A stretch of 6,131 nt of DNA. Origin: a bacterium. GTDB lineage: Bacteria > Patescibacteriota > Minisyncoccia > Phycocordibacterales > SBAW01. The DNA is taken from the NCBI GenBank assembly GCA_021813335.1, contig JAKALC010000046.1, forward strand, positions 1-6,131, written 5' to 3'. The position numbers were made by a program, and so were the translations under genes. Positions within the stretch are counted from its first letter, which is position 1. Every line of letters begins with the position of its first letter. Positions 1-5,511 of this stretch are shown here, in pieces. The notes beneath the pieces are model-generated. The model did no database searches, had not been told where the DNA came from, and saw only the letters and a program-made list of their open reading frames with translations.

Positions 1-189
1 CGCGGGATCACGGTTATGTTCGAGAATATCGACGACAAGCGGGGCACGACGACCCTCACGGTGGAAGCGCCCGCGTCGTTCGACACGGCGGCGCTCAAAC
101 CCGGCGACCGCATTTATGTCGCCGGGGACGTTTCGGAAGGGGTCATCCGCGCGTACGGCCTCGAGAAGCTGCCCGCGCAAACGCCATGA
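1..189 (+). CDS. C-terminal end of an unidentified protein, possibly OB-fold-like
   Basis: An open frame enters from the left edge and ends at TGA 187-189, giving 62 visible residues; the start lies outside the window. I do not recognise the family. The fragment alternates short hydrophobic strands with charged turns and contains a PGDRIYVAGDV turn followed by a strand ending in GLEKLP. This resembles the last strands of a small beta-barrel (OB-type) domain, as in some secreted or nucleic-acid-binding proteins, but the match is by appearance only. There is no cysteine, no membrane segment and no catalytic motif in the visible part. Base composition matches its neighbours. It is separated from the flavin genes by 81 bases, so it may be a separate transcription unit. 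Reality of the frame is fairly sure; function is unknown. Confidence 0.6.
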   Translation, partial: RGITVMFENIDDKRGTTTLTVEAPASFDTAALKPGDRIYVAGDVSEGVIRAYGLEKLPAQTP

Positions 190-270
190 AAGAAAGCTCG
201 GGGTGCGGTGTAGTAAAGGTATATTGCCGCGGCAGCGTTTTCTTTTTGCGCCGCGTCCGTTAGCCATCGT
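190..270 (+). promoter_or_regulatory. Intergenic leader of the flavin cluster with weak promoter-like elements
   Basis: This is the only real gap in the left block, so any promoter for the flavin genes is expected here or further upstream. A TATATT hexamer at 220-225 resembles a -10 box, but no convincing -35 box lies about 17 bases upstream. A perfect palindrome TGCCGCGGCA directly follows at 225-234, then a T-rich run at 238-247. CGCGGC at 228-233 can also pair with GCCGCG at 250-255 around a 16-base loop. No Shine-Dalgarno sequence precedes the ATG at 271. The promoter reading is tentative. Confidence 0.25.
225..234. repeat. 10-bp perfect palindrome TGCCGCGGCA
   Basis: The ten bases equal their own reverse complement and overlap the last base of the possible -10 hexamer at 220-225. 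That position would suit an operator for a dimeric repressor. In a GC-rich sequence a palindrome this short can arise by chance, and no second copy was noticed in the window. Confidence 0.25.
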
Positions 271-762
271 ATGAAAAAATTTCTTCTGTCGTTCGGCGTT
301 ATCCTCGCTTCGGCAATGTACGCCGTTTCCCAGCATACGTGGAATGCGGACTATACGTTCACGATGAGCGCTCCCGCGGCGTCGCCTTCCCCGGCCGCTC
401 CGTCGCGCGCGAAGGCGCCCGCGGCAAGCGGAGGAGCCTCCTCTCCTTCTTCCTCGCCCGCCCCGCAAGCGCTCGGCGCATTCAGGGACGGAACGTACAC
501 CGGCCCAGCGGTCGACGCCTACTACGGTACGGTGCAGGTAGCGGCGCTCGTCCAGGGCGGAAAGCTCGCCGATGTCCAGTTCCTCCAGTACCCGAGCGAC
601 CGCAGCACGTCGCAGTTCATCAACAGCCAGGCGATGCCCATCCTTACGAGCGAAGCGATCCAAGCCCAGAGCGCGAACGTCGACATCGTTTCGGGCGCCA
701 CGCACACGAGCGAGGGCTTCCGCCAATCGCTCGCGGACGCGCTCGCGCAGGCCGCACGCTAA
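271..762 (+). CDS. Secreted or membrane-anchored FMN-binding protein with covalent flavinylation motif
   Basis: A 163-residue extracytoplasmic redox carrier of the FMN-binding domain family (the NqrC/RnfG type). Residues 1-20 form a signal sequence or uncleaved anchor: two lysines followed by a hydrophobic stretch, with no lipobox cysteine and no twin arginine. Residues 33-69 are a Pro/Ala/Ser-rich flexible linker. The FMN-binding domain follows from about residue 70, opening with FRDGTYTG and carrying the dayyGtvqV and flqYPsD elements. Near the end lies D138-I-V-S-G-A-T144, matching the D-x-x-S-G-A-T consensus in which ApbE links FMN to the threonine. The next gene is an ApbE transferase starting five bases after the stop, and the gene after that encodes a membrane NAD(P)H oxidoreductase, so this protein is very likely their electron acceptor. 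The ATG at 271 is chosen because it gives a proper signal sequence. No Shine-Dalgarno sequence is visible. The final electron acceptor cannot be read from the sequence. Confidence 0.9.
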   Translation: MKKFLLSFGVILASAMYAVSQHTWNADYTFTMSAPAASPSPAAPSRAKAPAASGGASSPSSSPAPQALGAFRDGTYTGPAVDAYYGTVQVAALVQGGKLADVQFLQYPSDRSTSQFINSQAMPILTSEAIQAQSANVDIVSGATHTSEGFRQSLADALAQAAR

Positions 763-767
763 CCGAT

Positions 768-1529
768 ATGAACGAGACTCGCACCGACATTATGGGAATG
801 CCGATCGTGGTCGAGGTTCTCGGCGTGCCGGAGGAAGCCGCGCGCCGCGCGCTCCGCCGCGTGTTCGACTACTTTAAGTCCGTCGACGAACGCTTCAGCA
901 CGTACAAAAGCGGAAGCGAGATTATGCGCCTCAATCGCAGCGAGATCGGCGAGAACGAACGGAGCGGAGAAATGCGCGAGATCTTCGAGCTCGCCGACCG
1001 GACGCGGCGCGAATCGGGCGGCTACTTCGACATCCGCCGGCCGGATGGAATCCTCGACCCGTCGGGCGTCGTGAAGGGCTGGGCCATACGCAACGCCGCC
1101 CGCATCCTCGCCGAGGAAGACGTCGAGCATTTTTATATCGACGCGGGCGGCGATATCCAGACCGGCGGCCGGAACGCCGCGGATCGGGAATGGAGCGTCG
1201 GCATCCAGAGCCCCTTCTCGGCGCGCGAGATCGTGAAGGTCCTCTACCCCCGCGGACGGGGTGTGGCGACCTCGGGTACGTACCGGCGCGGACGGCACAT
1301 CTACAACCCCAATGCCGCCGGACGGCCCGCCGAAGGCCTCGTGAGCCTCACGGTCGTGGGACCCGATGTATGCGAAGCCGATCGGTTCGCGACGGCGGCC
1401 TTCGCGATGGGCAAGGACGGCGTCGCGTTCATCGCCGCCCTTCCGGGCTTCGAGGGGTACGCGATAGACGAGGAAGGCCGCGCGATTATGACGGCCGGAT
1501 TCGCCGCGTATACGGCCGCGGAGAAATAA
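768..1529 (+). CDS. apbE: FAD:protein FMN transferase (ApbE family)
   Basis: A 253-residue enzyme that transfers FMN from FAD to a threonine of a target flavoprotein, with Mg2+. Family landmarks appear in order: MGMPIVVEV near the start (9-17), FSTYKSGSEIMRLNR (43-57), GGYFDI (84-89), PSGVVKGWA (98-106), the GGD turn at 127-129, ATSGTYRRG (167-175), HIYNPNAAG (177-185, where most members have H-I-x-D-P-x-T-G) and ADRFATA (204-210). D205 and T209 sit at the D-x-x-x-T spacing of the known Mg2+ ligands. It follows the FMN-binding gene after five bases and is probably translationally coupled to it; its obvious substrate is the SGAT motif of that protein. Unusually, no signal peptide or lipobox precedes the fold: only eight residues lie before the first conserved strand, and upstream extension in frame merely shadows the preceding gene. 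Many bacterial ApbE proteins are exported, so the location is a puzzle. The family assignment is secure. Confidence 0.94.
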   Translation: MNETRTDIMGMPIVVEVLGVPEEAARRALRRVFDYFKSVDERFSTYKSGSEIMRLNRSEIGENERSGEMREIFELADRTRRESGGYFDIRRPDGILDPSGVVKGWAIRNAARILAEEDVEHFYIDAGGDIQTGGRNAADREWSVGIQSPFSAREIVKVLYPRGRGVATSGTYRRGRHIYNPNAAGRPAEGLVSLTVVGPDVCEADRFATAAFAMGKDGVAFIAALPGFEGYAIDEEGRAIMTAGFAAYTAAEK

Positions 1530-1545
1530 GCTTTTATCTTTTTAT

Positions 1546-3063
1546 ATGTTGAAACGTATCGACGCTTTTTTGAACACGACGACGATGTACCGCCTCGTCC
1601 TTTACTACCTCGTGGCGCTCCTCGGCGCGGCGTTCGTGCTCGGATTCTTCGGCATCGTGCCGTTCGACCCGACGATGCTCGCTTTTTCGACGCTCCTCAT
1701 CACGGCAGTCTGCCGGATGACGAACGCCGCGTTCGCGCGGGTCTTCGAGACGGAGACGAACGTTGAATCGGCGTATATCACGGCGGGAATTCTCGCGCTC
1801 ATCGTGACTCCGGTCGCCGCGACGAACGCGGCGGGCGTCGGATTCATCGTGTTCGCATCCGTCTGGGCCATCGCCTCGAAGTTCATCTTCGCCATCGGCA
1901 AAAAGCACATCTTCAACCCCGCCGCGTTCGGCGTGGCGCTCGCCGCCATCGTCATCAACCAATCGGCGACCTGGTGGGCGGCCGGCAGCGCGACGCTCCT
2001 TCCCATCACGATCGTGGGCGGACTCCTTATTGTGCGGAAGCTCCAGCGCTTCGACCTCGTCGCGAGCTTCGCCGTCGCGGCACTCGGCACGGTCGTTCTC
2101 ACGGCACCCGCATCGAATTTCGCGTCGCCGCTTGTGCAGACGCTCCTCCATTCGTCCTTCTTCTTCCTCGCGTTCGTGATGTTGACGGAGCCCCTGACGA
2201 TGCCGGGTTCCCGGCTGCCGCGCATCATCTACGGCGCCATCGTCGGCGTCCTGTTCGTTCCGACCGTGCACGTCGGTTCCCTGTTCTTCACGCCCGAGCT
2301 CGCCCTCATCGTCGGCAACGTCTTTTCGTACCTCGCGAGCCCGAAAGGCCGCTTCACGCTCACGCTCTCGTCGGTCGAACGGGTCGGCACCGATATGTAC
2401 GACTTCGTCTTTTTGCCCGATCGGCCTCTCTCCTTCCGCCCCGGGCAGTATCTCGAGTGGACCTTGGGGCACGCGTTCCCCGACAATCGCGGCAACCGGC
2501 GATACTTCACCATCGCGTCGAGCCCGACCGAGAAAGAGCTCCATCTCGGCGTGAAATTCTACGAGCCGGCGAGCACGTTCAAGCGGGCGCTCGCCCGGAT
2601 GAAGGCCGGCGACACGCTGTCCGCCTCGCACCTCGCGGGAGATTTCGTGCTGCCGAAAGATCCGTCAGAGAAGCTCGCATTCATCGCGGGCGGCATCGGT
2701 ATTACACCGTTCCGCAGTATGGTCCAGTATCTCGTCGACACGCGCGACCGGCGCTCCGCGGTACTCCTCTACGCCAACAAGACGGCGGACGATATCGCCT
2801 ACAAGGAGGTGTTCGACCGCGCGGAGCGGGAGATCGGCCTCAAGACGGTCCACGTCCTCTCGGGAGAAGCGGCGCCCCCGCCCGGTATGCAAAGCGGCCG
2901 CATCGATGCGGCGCGGATCGCGAGGGAAGTTCCAGATTATCGGGAACGCCTATTCTTCATTTCGGGGCCTCATACGATGGTCGACTCGTTCGCGAGGACG
3001 CTGCGCGAGATGGGCGTCCCGCGACGCAACATCAAGACGGACTTCTTCCCCGGCTTCGCCTAA
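1546..3063 (+). CDS. Fused RnfD/NqrB-like membrane protein and FAD/NAD(P)H reductase
   Basis: A 505-residue two-part protein predicted to carry electrons from cytoplasmic NAD(P)H into or across the membrane. Residues 1-264 contain about nine hydrophobic segments and RnfD/NqrB family marks: TNVESAYITAGILALI (71-86), HIFNPAAFGV (121-130) and MLTEPLTMPGSR (212-223). Residues from about 267 form a ferredoxin-reductase-type module: RPGQY (298-302) and RYFTIAS (319-325) for FAD, AGGIGITPFRSM (381-392) for the nucleotide, SGPHTM (473-478) and a C-terminal DFFPGFA. There is no cysteine-rich [2Fe-2S] domain, unlike NqrF. The S/T-G-A-T flavinylation motif of true NqrB/RnfD is not cleanly present; A-G-S-A-T150 lies in roughly the matching loop. 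The gene starts 16 bases after apbE behind a T-rich stretch with no Shine-Dalgarno sequence, and its stop overlaps the stop of the opposing dehydrogenase. Domain calls are firm. The physiological electron route is inferred from the neighbouring FMN-protein and apbE genes. Confidence 0.9.
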   Translation: MLKRIDAFLNTTTMYRLVLYYLVALLGAAFVLGFFGIVPFDPTMLAFSTLLITAVCRMTNAAFARVFETETNVESAYITAGILALIVTPVAATNAAGVGFIVFASVWAIASKFIFAIGKKHIFNPAAFGVALAAIVINQSATWWAAGSATLLPITIVGGLLIVRKLQRFDLVASFAVAALGTVVLTAPASNFASPLVQTLLHSSFFFLAFVMLTEPLTMPGSRLPRIIYGAIVGVLFVPTVHVGSLFFTPELALIVGNVFSYLASPKGRFTLTLSSVERVGTDMYDFVFLPDRPLSFRPGQYLEWTLGHAFPDNRGNRRYFTIASSPTEKELHLGVKFYEPASTFKRALARMKAGDTLSASHLAGDFVLPKDPSEKLAFIAGGIGITPFRSMVQYLVDTRDRRSAVLLYANKTADDIAYKEVFDRAEREIGLKTVHVLSGEAAPPPGMQSGRIDAARIAREVPDYRERLFFISGPHTMVDSFARTLREMGVPRRNIKTDFFPGFA

Positions 3064-3081
3064 GCCGCTTGCGCCGCGGCT
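3051..3081. terminator. Two overlapping alternative hairpins at the convergent gene ends
   Basis: CGGCTT at 3051-3056 pairs perfectly with AAGCCG at 3062-3067 around a five-base loop. Alternatively AGCCGC at 3063-3068 pairs with GCGGCT at 3076-3081 around a seven-base loop; the two cannot form together. They lie on the overlapping stop codons of the two convergent genes, the only place a shared terminator could sit. Neither hairpin is followed by a T tract on either strand, so a classic intrinsic terminator is not supported. Confidence 0.25.
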
Positions 3082-4079
3082 ACCACATTGATTGGCGCCC
3101 CTTCCTTGAACGCGCGGATGTTGTCCGCGGTCGTGTCGAGAATGCGCTCGATGGCCTCCGTCGTGTCGAACGCGATATGCGGCGTCACGATGACCCGCGG
3201 GTGGTTGATGAGGTACTCGTTCGTAAGCACGATCTTGAGCTTTTCTTCGCTCGGTTTTTCTTCCTCCAAGAGCCCCGCTTCGTTCGCCGTATCGCTTTCG
3301 TCCTCGAGCACGTCGAGGCCGGCCCCCGCGAGGATGCCCGAGCGGAGCGCTTCCATAAGGGCCGCGGTTTCGACGACGGCGCCCCGCGCCGTGTTGATGA
3401 GGTAGGCTCCTTTTTTTATCTGCGAGATGTTTTCTTTGTTGATGAGATGGTGCGTGTGCGGATTGTACGGAACGTGGAGCGTGATGATGTCGGCCTTTCC
3501 GAGAAGCTCGGGGAGATCGACGTACGCGAAGCCCTGTTCGCGCGCAAGCTCGTCTCTGCGGCGGACGTCGTAGACTATCGACTTCATACCAAAGCCGTTC
3601 GCTATCTTGACCGCGTGGACGCCGATGTTGCCGCAGCCGACGATGCCCAATGTCTTGCCGGCGAGATCGAAGCCGGTGAATCCCGCCTGCGAGAAAGAAC
3701 CCGCTTCGACCTGCCGGTCGGCCTCGCAGACCCGGCGGGAGAGCGCGAGGATGAGCGCGAAGGCGAACTCGGCGACCGTGTTGACGCCGTAGGATGGAAC
3801 GCTCGAGACCGTGATGCCGCGCCGCTTCGCTTCCCCCATATCGATATGATCGAATCCGGTCGAGCGCGTGGCGATGAGCTTGAGATTGGGAAACCGGTCG
3901 AGCTCCGCCTTCCCCACCCTGCTGTTGACGAAGATCGAAAGGACATCGGCGCGGTCGTCGGCGATGTCCGGATGCTCCCCGATGGGACCCTGCGCGAACG
4001 AGAGCTCGACGCCGGGCGGCAGCTTGCTCCGCATATACTCCTCTTCCCACGCCTCCTGCCCGAAGTAGCGTATGTTCAT
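3060..4079 (-). CDS. NAD-dependent D-2-hydroxyacid dehydrogenase, probably D-lactate dehydrogenase
   Basis: A 339-residue cytosolic enzyme that would reduce a 2-keto acid, most likely pyruvate, to the D-2-hydroxyacid using NADH. The family signature runs in order: NLKLIATRSTGFDHID (65-80) with SYGVNTVAEFA (97-107) in the catalytic domain, the Rossmann G148-C-G150-N-I-G153, and acidic D171 at the end of the next strand, which favours NAD over NADP. The catalytic trio is R232 (NTARGA), E261 (LDVLEDE) and H301 (TPHIAFDTTEA). A charged Glu/Lys-rich stretch of about 30 residues (262-292) lies between the catalytic Glu and His, as in D-lactate-type members. It starts 11 bases after the phosphoglycerate mutase stop, with no Shine-Dalgarno sequence, and closes a lower-glycolysis operon; this supports a fermentative D-lactate role that regenerates NAD+. 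Its TAG stop overlaps the TAA of the opposing membrane reductase gene. Family certain; substrate inferred, with other 2-keto acids possible. Confidence 0.92.
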   Translation of the reverse strand: MNIRYFGQEAWEEEYMRSKLPPGVELSFAQGPIGEHPDIADDRADVLSIFVNSRVGKAELDRFPNLKLIATRSTGFDHIDMGEAKRRGITVSSVPSYGVNTVAEFAFALILALSRRVCEADRQVEAGSFSQAGFTGFDLAGKTLGIVGCGNIGVHAVKIANGFGMKSIVYDVRRRDELAREQGFAYVDLPELLGKADIITLHVPYNPHTHHLINKENISQIKKGAYLINTARGAVVETAALMEALRSGILAGAGLDVLEDESDTANEAGLLEEEKPSEEKLKIVLTNEYLINHPRVIVTPHIAFDTTEAIERILDTTADNIRAFKEGAPINVVAAAQAA

Positions 4080-4090
4080 ACGAATGCGGA

Positions 4091-4711
4091 TTACGGTTCG
4101 ACGTAGCGGATCTCCTTGCCGGACATACAGCCGCTTTCCTCGACGTCGTAGATAATGACCGTGCCGAAGAGCATCTCGAGACGATTGGCTTCCGGCTTGG
4201 GTATGGATTCAATATATACCATAAGCGCGCGGAGCGCATTGCCGTGGGAAACGATAAGGATATTTTCTCCGCGCCGAAGGAAAGGGACGACCCTCCCCAT
4301 ATAGAACGGCACGACGCGTTCGTAGACCTGCCTCAGCGTTTCGCCGTTCGGAACGGGATAATCCCAGTCGCGGCGGACGTGTTCGAACAGCTCCTCGCCG
4401 AAGATCCTCTCCATTTCCCATTTGTTCTTCCCCGTATAGTCGCCGTAGTCGCGCTCGTTGAGCGCGGCCGAGTACTCGACCGGGATCCCGGTCTCGCCGA
4501 GCGCCGCGAGCATACGCTCGAGCGTCTCGTGCGTGCGGACCTGCATCGAAGCGAACGCCGCATCGAGGCGGATGTCCCCTATGAGGCGCCCCATTTCGGC
4601 CGACTTCTCGAAGCCGTACGGCGTCAGGTGCACGTCGCGCGTGCCCGTCCAGAGCCCCTGCCCGTTCCAGGTCGATTCGTGATGCCGCGCGATGATCAGT
4701 TTTCCGTTCAT
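4091..4711 (-). CDS. gpmA: 2,3-bisphosphoglycerate-dependent phosphoglycerate mutase, short form
   Basis: A 206-residue histidine-phosphatase-superfamily enzyme interconverting 3- and 2-phosphoglycerate through a phosphohistidine. Visible landmarks are R9-H10-H11-E12-S-T-W-N with the phospho-accepting H10, WTGTRDVHLTPYG (21-33), NERDYGDYTGKNK (85-97) with E86 as the probable proton donor/acceptor, PNGETL (121-126) and the second histidine in SHGNALRAL (155-163). Two features are unusual: the nearly invariant RHG is RHH here, and the loop between RRDWDYPVP and GETL lacks the long insert of enterobacterial GpmA, which makes the protein shorter than the usual 230-250 residues. Its ATG overlaps the pyruvate kinase stop as ATGA, and a GGAGAG ribosome-binding site lies just upstream inside pyk. 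The flanking glycolytic genes support a mutase role rather than a general phosphatase. Confidence 0.9.
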   Translation of the reverse strand: MNGKLIIARHHESTWNGQGLWTGTRDVHLTPYGFEKSAEMGRLIGDIRLDAAFASMQVRTHETLERMLAALGETGIPVEYSAALNERDYGDYTGKNKWEMERIFGEELFEHVRRDWDYPVPNGETLRQVYERVVPFYMGRVVPFLRRGENILIVSHGNALRALMVYIESIPKPEANRLEMLFGTVIIYDVEESGCMSGKEIRYVEP

Positions 4712-5511
4712 AGTTCTCTCCGCGTCGTCTCCGGCGCGAGATGCCGCTCGGCCTCGAGGGCGATCGATTCCATCGCCCGCACCGCTTCGACGGGGCGTGC
4801 CCCGACGGCCGTTTCTTCGGAGAGCATTACCGCATCGGCGCCCTCGAGGATGGCTTGCGAGATGTCAGTGACCTCCGCGCGGGTCGGCTCGGGCTCCCGC
4901 ACCATCGACTCGAGCATCTGGGTCGCGACGATGGAGGGCTTCCCCGCCGCTCCCGCCCGGCGGATGATGTCCCGCTGGACGAACGGCAGGGTGGGGAGCG
5001 GGATCTCGCGCCCCAGGTCGCCGCGGGCGACCATAACCGCGTCAGCCGCTTTGAGGATGCGGTCGATATCGAGAACGGCGCTTTTACGCTCGATCTTCGC
5101 GATGAGTTTCAGCGTGCCGCCGCCGAGGCGCTCGATGCGCTCGCGGCTGCGGCGCATATCGTCTCCGCTGCCCACGAACGAGAGGGCGATGTGCGTGAAC
5201 CCTTCGTCGATGCAGAAGCGGGCGAATTCTTCATCTCTTTCCGTGAGCGAGAACGCCGCGGCGGCGTCGTAGGTGTGTCCCCTCCCCTCCTGAACGCGCG
5301 GGCCGGGCAGGTCGCCGATGAGAAGGAGCTTGCGACGGGACGCCGCCGCGGCGGCGCGCACGGCGCCGAGGTCCCGTTTGAAATCAGTCGATCCTTTCCA
5401 GGAAAAATTGAACCGCGCGGCGTCCATACCTCCTTCCGCCATAGCGCGGAGCGTCGCCTCATCGGCGCACGCGGGCCCCACGGTCGCAATGATAGAGACT
5501 CGCGTTCTCAT
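4708..5511 (-). CDS. pyk: Pyruvate kinase reduced to the catalytic barrel (no B or C domain)
   Basis: A 267-residue homologue of pyruvate kinase, which converts PEP and ADP to pyruvate and ATP. Usual bacterial enzymes have about 470 residues. Barrel motifs are present in order: IIATVGPAC (7-15), ARFNFS (32-37), D67 in GDLPGPRVQEG, LTERD...GFTHIALSFV (89-113), IAKIE with K139 and E141, ARGDLG with D165, ATQMLESM (196-203), PTRAEVTDI (209-217) and ADAVMLSEETAVG (225-237). The B domain, normally about 100 residues after the D-x-x-G-P segment, is replaced by roughly a dozen residues (77-88). The protein ends after EAVRAMESIALEAERHL, so the whole C-terminal regulatory domain is absent. In the D-x-x-G-P-x-x-R segment the usual arginine appears to be Q74. 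The frame is intact and overlaps both neighbours by ATGA, which argues against a decaying gene. Homology is certain; whether it has normal kinase activity is open. Confidence 0.88.
   Translation of the reverse strand: MRTRVSIIATVGPACADEATLRAMAEGGMDAARFNFSWKGSTDFKRDLGAVRAAAAASRRKLLLIGDLPGPRVQEGRGHTYDAAAAFSLTERDEEFARFCIDEGFTHIALSFVGSGDDMRRSRERIERLGGGTLKLIAKIERKSAVLDIDRILKAADAVMVARGDLGREIPLPTLPFVQRDIIRRAGAAGKPSIVATQMLESMVREPEPTRAEVTDISQAILEGADAVMLSEETAVGARPVEAVRAMESIALEAERHLAPETTRREL
4716..4721 (-). promoter_or_regulatory. Shine-Dalgarno sequence of the phosphoglycerate mutase gene
   Basis: On the minus strand GGAGAG ends four bases before the mutase ATG (GGAG core six bases away), inside the last codons of pyk. 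It is the one clear Shine-Dalgarno sequence in the window and supports the start at 4711. The other starts visible here lack one. Confidence 0.65.

Noticed and set aside
225..248. Intrinsic terminator for the upstream gene (palindrome followed by T-rich run)
   Set aside because: With a minimal four-base loop the palindrome leaves only a three-base stem, too weak for a terminator; the longer pairing 228-233/250-255 places the T run in the loop instead of after the stem.
703..711. Second flavinylation site around T146 of the FMN protein
   Set aside because: Threonine and serine follow the SGAT motif in many family members; the consensus places FMN on T144 only.
339..767. Upstream in-frame extension of the ApbE reading frame back to an ATG at 339
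   Set aside because: It lies in another frame across the FMN-binding gene, is arginine-rich and unlike ApbE, and gives no signal peptide. The FMN-binding frame there has clear family motifs.
1974..4106. A 710-codon open frame on the + strand
   Set aside because: It crosses the ends of two well-supported genes, one of them antisense, and its translation is a run of Arg, Ala and Asp typical of a shadow frame in GC-rich DNA.
2950..4239. A 429-codon open frame on the minus strand
   Set aside because: It overlaps the hydroxyacid dehydrogenase in another frame, has no family motif and is rich in Arg and His, as expected of a shadow.
4708..5511. Pyruvate kinase as a pseudogene or frameshifted fragment
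   Set aside because: The frame is intact, barrel motifs are in order from start to end, and both ends overlap neighbouring genes by ATGA. No B- or C-domain remnants appear in other frames.
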